NCBI RefSeq assembly: GCF_902459465.1
Contig: NC_047065.1
Coordinates: 20,783,828-20,847,827 of the forward strand
Origin: Asterias rubens
Taxonomy: Eukaryota > Echinodermata > Asteroidea > Forcipulatida > Asteriidae
DNA: 64,000 bases
Direction: 5' to 3'
Within the stretch, counting starts at the first letter, position 1. The number at the start of each line of letters is the position of its first letter. Below the pieces are notes generated by a model. It had not been told where the DNA came from. It saw only the letters and a list, made by a program, of their open reading frames with translations, and searched no databases. The position numbers and the translations under genes were made by a program. Shown here in pieces: positions 10,892 to 22,278 of the stretch.

Positions 10892-11280
10892 TTAAAGGTA
10901 GTGGACACTATTGGTAATTACTCAAAAATAATTATTGCCATAAAACCTTTCTTGGTGACGAGTAATGGGGAGAGGTTGATGGTATAAAACATTGTGAGAA
11001 ACGGCTCCCTCTGAAGAGCCATAGTTTTCGAGAAGGAAGTAATTTTCCATGAATTTGATTTCGAGACCTCAAGTTTAGAACTTGAGGTCTCGAAATCAAC
11101 CATCTAAACGCACACAACTTTGTGTGACAAGGGTTATTTTTCTTTCGTTATTATCTCGCAACTTCGACGACCGATTGAGCTCAAATTTTGACAGGTTTGT
11201 TATTTTATGCATATATGTTGCGATAAACCAACTGTGAAGGCTAGTCTTTGGCACTTACCAATAGTGTCCACTGCCTTTAA
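10892..11280 (+). mobile_element. MITE family A copy
   Basis: Forward copy from TTAAAGGTAGTGGACACTAT to TAGTGTCCACTGCCTTTAA. The central palindrome GATTTCGAGACCTCAAG / CTTGAGGTCTCGAAATC is intact. It sits about 220 bp upstream of the start codon of the next gene. Confidence 0.9.
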
Positions 11281-11501
11281 TATTGATGTAATGCAGCATT
11301 CACCATTGAAGAAACCCGTGTTGATTGCAGACTGGATGATTGGATGTAGCCTATACGTTTGGCAGTACTGTTCATAGTCAGCTTGTTGATCCGATTGGAG
11401 GCACAACTTAAACTACTGTATACATACATTGGCCAAACTTACTATTACTGATTGTGTTTTCAAATCTTTATAGCAATTTCTGTTTTAAAAAGGCACAAGT
11501 C

Positions 11502-14500
11502 ATGTCTGTATATCTTATTCTTTACATATTGTTGCAAATACCTTTGGTTTACGGGAAACTCGCGCCATGGTGTGGTGTGATTGACTATGCTTTGGTTGGC
11601 CGGAACTACACCACCATAAACGCCACCAAGAATCAAAAGCTGTGTTACCAGGCCTGTCTGAAGGATTCACCGAGATGTAGATCTGCAAATTATCGGCCTA
11701 GAGATCAAGAATGTGACTTGAACTGTGCCTCACACTTTGATGTTTGTGCGGGTGGGGGATTGGTCGAGCAGCCTGGGTCTCTCTACACCTTTACGGCATC
11801 TGAGGTAAATACAAATTTTCTTTCGATTTTGTATGAGTAAACAATTCCGTGAATCCTTTCTGTGTAGGAAGTGGCCATATATAGGCTAAAATTTCCCTGA
11901 AAGGGGAAACACAAAATAAAAATAAAAATTGATTAAAGACACTGGACACTACTGTTATCTCACCATATGCATTAAAATAACCAACCTTGAAAATTTGAGC
12001 TCATTGGTCGTCGAAGTTGCGAGATAATAATGAAAGAACAACCCTTGTCACACGAAGTTGTGTGCTTTAAGATGCTGATTTCGAGACCATTGTTTGTACA
12101 GGTCAGTTTTTGTTTTGAGTAATTACACATAGTGTCCAGTGCCATTAAGTTCTCTTGTTGCATATAAGTCGTAGTCCTGAACTGATAACTTTTGTACCCG
12201 TGGTGACCACTTTTTCAATTAAGATGCTCTGTGGTGCAATCTTAGGCAAATAAGAGACATAATTCATAATAATTGAGGTAAAAGAACATGAAGCCTTTAA
12301 ATGCAGTGGACACTATTGGTAATTACTCAAAATAATTATTAGCATAAAACCTTTACTTGGTAACGAGTAATGGGGAGAGGTTGATAGTATAAAGCATGGT
12401 GAGAAACGGCTCCCTCTGAAGTAATGTAGTTTTCGAGAAATAAGTAATTTCCCACGAATTTGATTTCGAGACCTCAGATTTAGAATTTGAGGTCTCAAAT
12501 CAAGCATCTGAAAGCACACAACTTCGTGTGACAAGGGTGTTTTTTCTTTCATTCATATCTCGCAACTTCGATGACCGATTGAGCTCAAATTTTCACAGGT
12601 TTGTTATAATATGTTCATATATTTTGTTCATAAATGTTGAGATGCACCAACTGAGAAGACTATATGTCTCTGACAATTACCAATAGTTGGACTTTTGGAT
12701 TTGGGGATTAGTCCGTTACAAGGCATAATGCAGTATTAAGTCAAGAAATATTAAAGAAATTTTGCAACACAGTAGTCTTTCAAAAGGCATTTATTTATAA
12801 CACCGGGGGCATTTTACCGCACAACAATAACTACCGAACATGATAGCACTATAGGGCCTATAATAATAATAAATAATAACAATACCAAAACTTGTATAGC
12901 GCCCTAATCATGTGTAAACATGCTCTAGGGCGCTGAACATGGAGAAATTGACAAACTAAAACATAAGAAAATACTTAATTATAACAACGGGAGTAAACAT
13001 TCTTAAAAACATTCAACAACAAACTTAATCAATAGAAATCCTAAAGTATTAAAAAATCAATTAGGTCTAAAATCTCAAATACAAAACATTGTTACACATT
13101 GCAAGCATTAATAGTAGGTTAAAAAAAATATACATGGATTATTGACAATTAAAAATTATTAAACCATTCAGTGAAAATATTCAATTTTAAATAGATGAGT
13201 TTTCAGTGCGCTCCTAAATTTGTTCAGTTCTGTTAAGTCTCTTAGGGATGTGGGCAGAGAGTTCCAGAGTGTAGCAGCTGCCTTTCCAAACTGCCTATCA
13301 CCATATGTGGCAGTTTTAGTGAGAGGTACTCTTAAAGGCAGTGGACACTATTGGTAATTACTCGAAATAATTATTAGCATATAACCTTACTTGGTAGCGA
13401 GTAATGGGGAGAGGTTGGTAGTATAAAACATTGTGAGAAACGGCTCCCTCTGAAGTGGAGTAGTTTTCGAGAAAGAAGTAATTTTCCACGAATTTGATTT
13501 CGAGACCTCAAGTTTAGAATTTGAGGTCTCGAAATCAACCATCTAAACGCACACAACTTCGTGTGACAAGGGTGTTTTTTCTTTCATAGTTATCTCGCAA
13601 CTCCGATGACCAATCGAGCTCAATTTTTCACAGCTATCCGTTATGGCTATCCAACAAATCGCTAGTAGGTTGATTTATGTCGTGTAACTGGTCGACTTCA
13701 GTGAAACTGCGTCTGAAAGATTCAGTGTCAATGGAACGCAAGTTGTCTATACTCGGTACTTTCCCGAGTTATGTGAAAAAAAATATCACAGGCATATTAC
13801 TCGGGTAGGATTCGAACCCACGACCTTTGCAATTAAATAATTACCGACTTGAATTCAAAACTATATACAACCGGAACCCGTAACAAGGAATTGTTATTAT
13901 TGGGGAAAACAGGCAAATCATGCGGCTCGTGGACAAAAGTAAACTCATTTACTCGGAACCAAGCTGCCCTGATGAGCATGATTTTATAACAACAGAGTAT
14001 AAATTAACTAAAACCTCCATGTTCAACACAAAGGACAGAAAATTGGAACAAACAGTGGCTGTTTTCACGACCTGCATGACATTAATTAGCGCTAATAGTT
14101 ATTCAATAACTCTATACTTCAGGTTCAGAATCGATAATCCCCGTAGGAGCAATAAGTTCGTCTCGGTAACCGCTAAGCCAGGACTGTGTGGATGATTAAA
14201 AACATATATAAAAAGATGAACGCAATTAGTTTTAAGGGTTTCGATAGATCAAATTTAATGTTCCTTTCAAATATTTGTGGCGATGACATCATTTAACCTT
14301 AATTTATTTTTCCTTTAATCGATGACAATGTTAACAATTAATGACACTAGTAATTAATCAGTCCTAGCATTTGACGCTTTCGGTGTCTTTGAATTTTGTC
14401 ATCTACATTGTAACAGCCATTTCATGTAGACGTTGGGTCGGCAGCCGACAAAGCACAAACAAACAAATTGACATTAGCACATTATGATAATACTGGCCGT

Positions 14501-17500
14501 CCGGGCACAGCTTGGTATTGATAACAATAATTGTGTGCAATCCCTACAACGATTCAACGCCTATATTCCTTTATACTATAATAAAAGAGTATCATAAAGC
14601 GCCTTATGCCAGGCCTCAAGGTGCTTTCCACTGAAATAAACAATATTTTAAAAACAGCACTATATAGAAACGGCACTTCAAAAACCACAAGAAGGGTAAC
14701 AAATTTTAACTAAATAAAACCACCGGGAGCAAACCATGTTAACACAAATACGATAGAGGTGAAAGGTTACCAGCACCTCGCCCTCACGTCAAGAACCTAG
14801 GCAGTAACATAGTCCACATGATTCCCTCAATTGTTTTCCCCTTTTCCATTAGTCTGTCTTAATTTATCAATTCGTCTTCGTCTTTCTTTCTTTCTTTCTG
14901 TTACCAATCCTTTATACCCCTCTTTTTCTTTTATTAACCGATAGAGAAAGCACCCCCCCAACCCACGTTGCGCCGCCCTAATGTTGTCCGGCGGAAAGAA
15001 CATTGTCACGAAAAGTGTTTTTTGAACAAAATTTACAAGTATTGATTAAAGGCACTGTACACTATTGGTAATTGTCAAAGACCAGTCTTCTCACCTGGTG
15101 TATCCCATCAACATGACAAAATGATGCAAGAAAAAACACCCTTGTTGGTCGAATTTGTGTGCTTTCAGATAGGAATAAAATACTTCTCTAGAAGTCTTGT
15201 AATATTTTAGTGAGAAATTACCACTTATCAAAAAAAGAAGTAACTTCAGCGGGAGTCGTTTCCCATATTTGTTACACTATCAATAGCTCTCCAGTGTTCG
15301 ATATCAAGTCAGTTTTTAAGTTAATATTTGTTTTGAGTAATTACCTTCCCTTTAATTGTCACTCTCCAGACGATTGGATGCGACATTCAACCTGACACAA
15401 GGGATACCAATGTTTGCGATATCGCTGACAACGAACCTTCTCGTCGAGAAGATCAAGGTATAGTAAGACTCGTCTAAACACATCACACCAAGTCTGTTCC
15501 TGCCATGTCAAGCTCAATTATTTTGCTGCTTTCATGACGAACTCAACAAATCTGCTCCTGCTCCTGCCTGCTCTCGGTCTCGCGCTCAAATAATCTGCTC
15601 CTGCTATATGTTTGTCCGTATACTCACCGTTTCACATCTCATAGACTAGTCTAGATTTCAAGCTCACAAGTCGAGTGTTAAACCATACCGTAAGAGGGCG
15701 CGCTTTAGCGCTTTACAACTGAGCGCAGTACACTGTCCAATGTCGAGCACTAACGTCAGGGGCAAAGACTATACCGTGATGACAAGCACCTGCCCACCAC
15801 CCCGACCTTTGCGTTATCCGCAAACGAATGTGGAAATTAACAGCTCGTTATTTTGTACTCAGGTCTTGAATGGCAATTGGTCTTCAAAGGGGTTGCTGGG
15901 ACGGGAATCAAGCTGTATGATCTGTGGACTATAACACAATCTTGGATAGCGACTGAGAACAGCGGGAACTGTCAAAACAAAGCATTGTACAATGCTTGGA
16001 AAAATGGACAGTTGAACATCAAACAGGTGAGTTAATTTCTTTTACTGGAAATTGTTTTTAAATTATGGAGCCCTTCTATTTGTTCGCTTGGCCTTTGTCG
16101 GTGATTACTCGTGTACCTTGACCCTGCCAACTTCAGGGACTACAGAACGCACCCTACCCCCTTGTGCCTATTTAACAGTGTCGAATAGAAGCAAAACAAT
16201 GCAATAGAGCAAGGACCAGACTTGTGCGCAAAGCAACGAAGCAAAAATAATCACAAAGTCTTTAGCGCCCCACCCCCTCCCCCTCGTATCGATGACGCAA
16301 CCTTGTAGAACAATTTTATTGTTTTAACCTCTGTCCAGGTCAAGCTGTCCTTGTATGACAAGACTGGGGTCAAAGTTGAATTGATATTCAATGGAGTAGA
16401 CTCAGGCATTTCGACCTGGTTCGCCAAGGAGCGCCTCGTATCCTCTCCATGGAGTGACCTGACAACAACGTCACATACGCATTACTTCTCTATTGATGGA
16501 CCTGCAAAGAGGGGGTACGTATACATGATGGGAGTTACGATTTTATTTCAAACTCGTTGTTTCCATGGCTTTAAATAAGGGAATAAAAGGGTAGCGACGA
16601 GTTCTTAAACGGCCGTTTAAAACCGGTGTGGCGGTCTCGGAGTTCAAATTTGAGGTCTCGAAATCAAATTCATGAAAAATTACTTCCTTCTCAAAAACCA
16701 CTTCACTTCAGAGGGAGCCGTTTCTCACAATGTTTTACACTATCAACAGCTCCCCATTAAAAGTTACAAAGTAAGGTTTTATGCTGATAATAATTTTGAG
16801 TAATTACCAATAGTGTCTCACTGCCTCTAAGGGAAAGTGAACAGTTACTGATAACACGATCATTCATAATTTCGGAAATTGTGTTCAGCTTAGATTAAGA
16901 TTCACGTTAATATCAAAATTTATTCTTACAAACTATAGGGACACAACAGATCCTAAGCGACGGTTCTTCATCAATAGGAACTATGGCGGCTGTGGTGTGG
17001 ACCGTGGTTGGCTGGTGGTGCTAGATTCAGAAGATGATTGCCAGTGGGGTCATTTCAGCAGCTATCCCACCATACTGTACAGTACTCACTGCATTGCAGT
17101 CAACTGGGCTACATCAAACGGTATTTCAATAAAGTCTCAACTAACCAAACATCTTCTCTTTGCTAAGTGCACCAGAATCTATTTTTTAATAAATCTGCGC
17201 AATTTCTTAGAGCTGCTTAAGCATAAAAGTCCCTTTACCGGCCAAAACTCCACTCAAATATTATGGTAAGTTAAAAGATTTTGGCCAGTAACATGCGTTT
17301 CATAGAGCAGCTCTATGTGAAATTGGCCCCTGGCACAAATTATTGGCGCACTCGTGGATTCCGTTGATAAATCAATGTTAAATTGAACTTATTTTGAATG
17401 AGACTTAAAGGCAGTGGACACTATTGGTAATTACTCACAATAGTTATTAACATAAAACCTTACTTGGTAACGAGAAATGGGGAGAGGTTGGTAGTATAAC

Positions 17501-18298
17501 AAATTGTGAGAAACGGCTCCCTCTGAAGGGACGTTGTTTTCGAGGAAGAAATTAATTTTCCGCGAATTTGATTTCGAGACCTCAGATTTAGAATTTGAGG
17601 TCTCGAAATCAAGCATTTGAAGCACACAACTTCATGTGACAAGGTGTTTTTTCTTTCATTATTATACACCAAGTGAGAAGACTGGTCTTTGACAATGGAC
17701 CCTTCCCATGAAATATGCTAATTACATTCACGCATGCGTACAGACCCTGTTGGTTGGCAAACGCCATAGAGTTGTGCACTAAGCAGACGCGCAATCGCGT
17801 CTGCGTCAGGCACCCATTAGCCGTGTACAAAACAGCGCGATGTTCCCTCATTTTGCCAACCAAAACGTTAGTGCGCACGCGCTACGTGCAGTTTACATAT
17901 TTCATGGGAAGGGTCTATTACCTAGGGGCCTATAGTGTCCAGGGTCTTCAACTCTACCCCAAAGGTGTTTCACGCGAACTAGTGAAACTGAACTTGATAT
18001 CAATTAGTGCATTGGATCAACTGAAATTCAACACATTTTAAAAGAGATTACAAATCAACCTCCGAAAGTATATGATTGAACACCAGGCACAGACTGCCAT
18101 AAATAAATGGGTTTTACATACATTGTCTGTATGGTAATAAAACAAATACAAGATCGAAAGGGGTTTTTCTCGCTGTGTATATCCTTTTTATGATGCTTTC
18201 TTACCGAGCCGTTTGTTTTGTTTTATTCCTTGTTATTGTTTCCAGCTGAAGCGTTGGGAATGGCGGATTACTTGACCATCCACATAGATACTGAGTGA
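11502..18298 (+). CDS. Secreted PAN/apple-like protein with conserved uncharacterised domain
   Basis: Six exons: 11502-11804, 15370-15457, 15863-16026, 16339-16514, 16939-17120, 18246-18298 (TGA). They join in phase to 321 residues. The start at 11502 is preferred because it opens directly into a signal peptide (MSVYLILYILLQIPLVYG); an in-frame ATG at 11454 would put 16 residues before it. Residues ~20-100 are cysteine-rich (CYQACLKDSPRCRSANY, CDLNCASHFDVC), as in PAN/apple domains. The second exon adds TIGCDIQPD. The rest is the same domain as the gene at 3884-6268: EWQLVFKGVAGTG, WFAKERLVSSPWSDL, RRFFINRNYGGC, RGWLVVLDSEDDC, ADYLTIHIDTE. All donors are GT and acceptors AG. PAN domains usually bind proteins or sugars outside the cell; the partner and the C-terminal domain's job are unknown. 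Confidence 0.85.
11933..12148 (-). mobile_element. MITE family A copy, internally deleted
   Basis: Intron 1 of the PAN gene. It runs from TTAAAGACACTGGACACTAC to TAGTGTCCAGTGCCATTAA but is only 216 bp. The middle breaks off after GATTTCGAGACC and rejoins near the right end. Confidence 0.8.
12297..12687 (+). mobile_element. MITE family A copy, right end lost
   Basis: Starts TTAAATGCAGTGGACACTAT, has the intact GAGACCTCAGATTTAGAATT centre, and stops at TTACCAATAGT without the final CCACTGCCTTTAA. Confidence 0.8.
12770..13331 (-). mobile_element. 5'-truncated LINE 3' end (CR1-like)
   Basis: Read on the reverse strand, 13187-13331 encodes YGDRQFGKAAATLWNSLPTS, then FRSALKTHLFKIEYF and a stop. 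This is the typical C-terminus of CR1-type reverse transcriptases. The remaining ~420 bp down to 12770 is the 3' untranslated tail, with a GCGCCCTAGAGC word and an ATT-rich simple repeat near 12865. A MITE begins exactly at its 5' break (13332). Confidence 0.7.
13332..13640 (+). mobile_element. MITE family A copy, right end lost
   Basis: Begins TTAAAGGCAGTGGACACTAT, keeps the full central palindrome and ends near CAATCGAGCTCAATTTTTCA. A reversed fragment of the SINE described at 3059-3555 follows at about 13755-13840 (TACTCGGTACTTTCCCGAG, GGATTCGAACCCACGAC). Confidence 0.8.
13841..15045. other. Intron sequence, nothing recognised except repeats
   Basis: Part of intron 1 of the PAN gene. 14580-14720 resembles the 3' tail of a LINE in reverse (AAAGCGCCTTATGCCAGG, then CTCAAGGTGCTTTCC). 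14880-14900 is a (CTTT)n tract. The 91-codon open frame at 13920-14195 shows no motif I know and is probably chance. Confidence 0.55.
15046..15355 (-). mobile_element. MITE subfamily B copy next to a splice acceptor
   Basis: Runs from TTAAAGGCACTGTACACTAT to TTACCTTCCCTTTAA, with the B-type centre (AATACTTCTCTAGAAGTC). Its right edge lies 14 bp before exon 2 of the PAN gene, so its pyrimidine-rich end (CCTTCCCTTTAATTG) forms part of that acceptor's upstream tract. Confidence 0.85.
16570..16829. mobile_element. Chimeric junction of three repeat fragments
   Basis: Intron of the PAN gene. 16578-16620 (GGAATAAAAGGGTAGCGACG, TTCTTAAACGGCCGTTTAA) matches one arm of the foldback at 31215-31385. 16621-16637 is a lone end of the ACCGGTGTGGCG family. 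16640-16829 is the right half of a reversed MITE A copy, ending TAGTGTCTCACTGCCTCTAA. Confidence 0.7.
17405..17950 (+). mobile_element. MITE family A copy hosting another MITE
   Basis: Left end TTAAAGGCAGTGGACACTAT, intact GAGACCTCAGATTTAGAATT centre, right end TATAGTGTCCAGGGTCTTCA after an interruption at 17697-17916. It lies in the last intron of the PAN gene. A further truncated left end of the family lies at 18444-18494. Confidence 0.8.
17697..17916. mobile_element. 220-bp MITE with GACCCTTCCCATGAAATATG ends
   Basis: Inverted ends GACCCTTCCCATGAAATATG and CATATTTCATGGGAAGGGTC, inserted into the right arm of the MITE at 17405-17950, whose expected GACAATTACC is split as GACAAT...ATTACC (a two-base AT duplication). 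The interior has palindromic words (GACGCGCAATCGCGTCTGCG) and GTTGGTTGGCAAA / TTTTGCCAACCAAAA. Confidence 0.85.
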
Positions 18299-20039
18299 GA
18301 CGAGACCTTGAAGCGAATCCACACCGTGCACGACTTGTTGGTGTCCACCGGTATAATATTCATCATGCGTAATACTTTTACATAATTATTTTAACTTTTA
18401 CATACTTATGGTAACTTCTATACACGATAATTTTAATTTCACATGATAAGGCAGTGGACACTATTGGTAATTACTCAAAATAATTATTAGCATGATAGAG
18501 ACGGATAGAGAAGGTCAAAATATTTTTCTCCCCCACCCACCTCTCCCAGAATGAAGACACACTATTATGAGGAGAATATCACCCTTGACGGGGATACGTT
18601 CAAATAGGGATTAAGGTTGTTCTCTGCAAAATAATTACAATCATGTGGTGAAAGGGTGGTTTGTAAAAATATGAACTAAATTATGACAAAATATAAATAA
18701 TTAGATGGAATTCATAGTTTATTTCAGGTAGACTCGTGTGAGAAATGCTTCGGCAGACGCTCGGAGCAGGTGATGTATTATGTGTACATGTGTACTTATA
18801 ACAAGAGACAAGAATTAAGGTGTCAGCCATTAAATCTCATGTGCATGCTTGTTTTTATTGCCAGGTCCCTTTGGCTTCACCGGTAATAGACACCGTGTGG
18901 TGGAGTCAGTGCTTTGGAGTAGACACTTCCAAACCCGTTTATTGGGATGCAATGTGTATTGTAAGTCCGCGGCGAACTTATTAGAATTGAATAATTCTAA
19001 GACTCCTGGTAGACATCAAGAAGTTCCTCAAGTATTATCACTGGAGGTAAAGAATTGTGTGTAGTGGCATTTTGTCCACTTTGTTGTAAACCTTTTGAGT
19101 TGGCTGACTCCTTTCAATGTTAAAATATTTTCTGTTGAACAAAAGAGTAAAATTGAGAGAAATAAATTTTGACCCTGTCCGTGCTAGACAGCGAACAACA
19201 AATACCTTGTGTCATGAGTCTTTCATTATTTGTCCGGGATAATGGGCAAGAGAGACCCCATTTATTTTGTATAGGTATTTGTCTCAATTTTGTAGAGAGC
19301 ATGGCTTTGACTATTATGCTCCAAAAAAGTTTATCCTGAGGGATTATTATCCAAGAGCTCACTGTGGGTATTGCTTTGTGTTTAACCATAGTGGTTTTAC
19401 TCGGTGTTTTAATGGAGAAATGTTTGTATTTTTAGGGCTAGTCAATACGGGTTTTGTAAACCTTGAGTGTGCTTGCCTTTAAACCTTGAAAGTGACTACG
19501 TTTAGACTTTTTTGTATTGTATTTTGTTGACCATCAGTTTAAGTGAGTGAGCCGATTTTATATTTTAGACGTCGTTATATGAATTTTGCTTTTTTCCTTT
19601 TTAATTAAATTACCGGCCTCTTATATCAAGTCTCTATAGGTAAAACGGAAATATAACGAGCGTTTAATAGCGAACTGATTGATCCATTATGATCTCGAAT
19701 TCTAAAGTTTACAGTCATGCCACTGGCTGATGTGTTGCTGGTAGATAACAAACGAGTCACGACTTCAAGCACAAGTCTTAAAATCTAGTCGAGATTTTGA
19801 GGAGCTATTTTACAAACAATAATCACAACTCACACGTCGTGATCTTGGTCGTAAATATCGGAGTCAGTATTCTACGACTTGGGACACAAACTGAAATCAT
19901 TGTTGATGATCAACGCCATCAAATTAATTACTGGCGTTCACCAATAATGATCTGAACTTAAAAACAATCCCTGTCTAGTGTGTATTATAGTAGGTCATAA
20001 ACACGATTTTCCAAATTTAAAGTAATCTGGAAATATAAT
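18299..20039. other. Intergenic between convergent genes; nothing recognised
   Basis: Between the PAN gene (+) and the EGF/discoidin gene (-). Open frames at 18849, 19120 and 19267 have no recognisable motifs. The expected last exon of the EGF/discoidin gene would lie somewhere from here to 22.2 kb, but I could not find it. Confidence 0.5.
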
Positions 20040-20815
20040 TTGTGTTTTCTTCAAACATTAGAGTATATTTCTGAATAATAAAGTAATTTTTGGAGTAGTT
20101 GTTTTTAACGACTTATATGTTTAAAAAACAAATACAGTTGTGTGGGGGTGACTCCGCCTACCCCTTTTGTTACGTCAATCGAGGCAGACTTTGCGAACAC
20201 ACGTACGTGCAAGTACATTCAAGTCCTAGTTTGTACGTTTCGAAAAAGGTTTTTTTCTTGCATTTTTCCGGCAATGTCGACCAGGTGTATTGCTGCTGGA
20301 TGCAGCAAAACACCTAAAAATGGGGTCAGTTTGCAAAGTGGTCCAGTCCGATGTCTTTTCCAGCGCTGTGCAGCAAACACTTCGAGCCGTCGTGCTTCGA
20401 GAATCCGTAATACACTACACATTTTGACATGAAGAGAAAAGTTCTTTTTTAAAATATGACGTCATCCCAACAATTTTTCCAGCTAGTGGGGAAGTCGAGG
20501 AAGGTACTGAAAGACGTAACGAACCTAACGGAGCATTTGCCTAACGTGAAAAAAATCAGGTATTGTTTCAACTTTGAGGTCATGATTTTAGCTCACTATC
20601 TTGTGTTGGCACTGCATGCGATTCATCGCGCCTCGATTGACGTCACGAACAGCGCCCTCTCGGGTCGGGCGTATTTTAAAATTTGTAAATAACATGGAAA
20701 CCATTTTTTTAAAACCTTAGTTAATTGCTTATTCATATTCCACTCATCAAAACACATATTTTAGTGACAAAAGCTTTATTTTGACAACATACCACTTCCA
20801 TGTGACTTTAACATC
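20040..20815 (+). pseudogene. Degenerate THAP-domain repeat, copy 1
   Basis: After a TTTTTCCGG word the sequence encodes [20 protein letters not shown] at 20275-20334. This is the start of a THAP zinc finger (Cys-x4-Cys, here CIAAGC). The reading then breaks down. A second piece encodes SRKVLKDVTNLTEHLPNVKK (20489-20548), and the 3' part carries GCCTCGATTGACGTCACGAA then CAGCGCCCTCTCGGGTCGG. The same order recurs at 29010-29835, and the 3' part alone at 26700-26915. Only an N-terminal zinc finger remains and no transposase core is seen, so these look like short nonautonomous derivatives of a THAP-containing transposon. Confidence 0.65.
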
Positions 20816-21115
20816 CGCGTACGGATTGACATGGGGTAAAAAGTATTTCTCGTTTTTTTTTATTAATTGCTTTACATATTTTCTTAAGTCTATCGATCTT
20901 AATACAATACGTTATCCCATCCACTTTAACACCTGGTTATTTTACCGGCATCCTATCACCTCAAAGCGCATAGAGCAACCGGTGTCCAAATTTTCCCATG
21001 ATTCTGGATGGATGCGCAGATAACGGGCATGCAACACTGACGGGAACCAGTTGGTCACGTGATCATCTCCATAATTACCGGTGAACTGTTAAACAAAACG
21101 ATACCAAGCCGTAAT

Positions 21116-21267
21116 GGGTGCGTTCGTTTAGCTTCCCTGGGTCGACCCCGGTGTGTGGCGGTTTTTTTTTCCAGGACGAACGTGGGTAATTATCTGCACA
21201 CGTTCGTCCTGGAAAAAAAACACGCCACACACCGGGGTCGACCAAGTGAAGCTAAACGAACGCACCC
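21116..21267. mobile_element. Short palindromic MITE, GGGTGCGTTCG ends
   Basis: Near-perfect hairpin: GGGTGCGTTCGTTTAGCTTC, then GGGTCGACCCCGGTGTGTGG, a T-rich stretch and CCAGGACGAACGTG, followed by the reverse complement. Very similar to the copy at 5211-5364, implying recent activity. Confidence 0.9.
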
Positions 21268-21349
21268 AACATGAACACGACGGGTTGTCCACCTCAGACA
21301 TGTTTATATACAGCAATACTTCACTGATCTTGAACTCTTGGTGGCAGTA

Positions 21350-21471
21350 TTGACCTTATCGCAAATACTCGGCCGTTGATATTGCGCTCAAGTTGATCCC
21401 TGGCAAGACCAGCATGCACCTCATTCAACAAGTAGTGCTTGCGCAGTGGGTATTTGGGAACAAGGTCTATT
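21350..21471. mobile_element. MITE fragment, GACCTTATCGCAAATAC ends
   Basis: Ends GACCTTATCGCAAATACTCG and GGTATTTGGGAACAAGGTCT, with GCATGCACCTCATTCAACA inside. A fuller copy is at 62273-62428. Confidence 0.7.
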
Positions 21472-22278
21472 TCCAAATGAGTTGACCAGCATACCTTGTA
21501 CCAGCCATTTACAAAGATGTCCAACAGGCCTTAGCCAGTCGCTAGGCAGTGCGTTACAACCCAGGTACCACCGCAGTGTCTGCTGCCACCAATAGTTCAA
21601 GGTCGGTGAAGGAAGAGTATTGAAAGAGTTGCTTTAGGTAGTAATTATTTTTTTAAATACACATGTTGTCATTGAGGGTTGCAAGACTAGACTGCACATT
21701 TTGGTTGTGATGTATTTTGTGGGCTAAATCGGCATCCAGCAACCACGTGTTCAGGCAACTCTCCAGGTTAATACACAACTATGGTCCAACCTGTAGTGAC
21801 TCTTCTAGGAAACCATCAATCCTTTGGACCTCTTATAAGGAGCCCTATAAGTTAAGACATTATCCTTCCATTTATTGCCTTTTCTCAATTGTTGGTTGTG
21901 TTAGTGCATTTACCATAAAGTGAGGTAAGACCGCAAGGGAGAGTCTTCTCCCGTAAGTGCTGTATATTGAGAATGTTGTTTCAACTTGTTAAATATAGAG
22001 GCCACTTTTCGGGCGTCTCGAAACGCTTGTGCGTGAGGACAAGGTGCCAGGTTATAGACTAGTTACTGCACATTTATTTTTGTTGTGATGGCGTTTGGAC
22101 TTTAATAGTAACCTCCATAACCACGTGACAAACAAAAAACTGTCCCTCAACGTCGCAATTCTCCCACTAGACAGATCTGTGCTTAGTATTAATGATCGAT
22201 GATTGATTTGGGTGTGTAATTCGTGTATATCATAATTTATTCTTTAGTAGGATGATGATTTTACTTCATGGTACTTAC

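Noticed and set aside
13920-14195. 91-codon open frame in the PAN gene intron
   Set aside because: No recognisable motif, no splice context and no match to the rest of the gene.
18849-19064. Open frame after an acceptor-like TTGCCAG with a GTAAGT downstream
   Set aside because: Considered as an exon of a further gene, but none of the three frames gives a familiar domain, and no partner exons were found.
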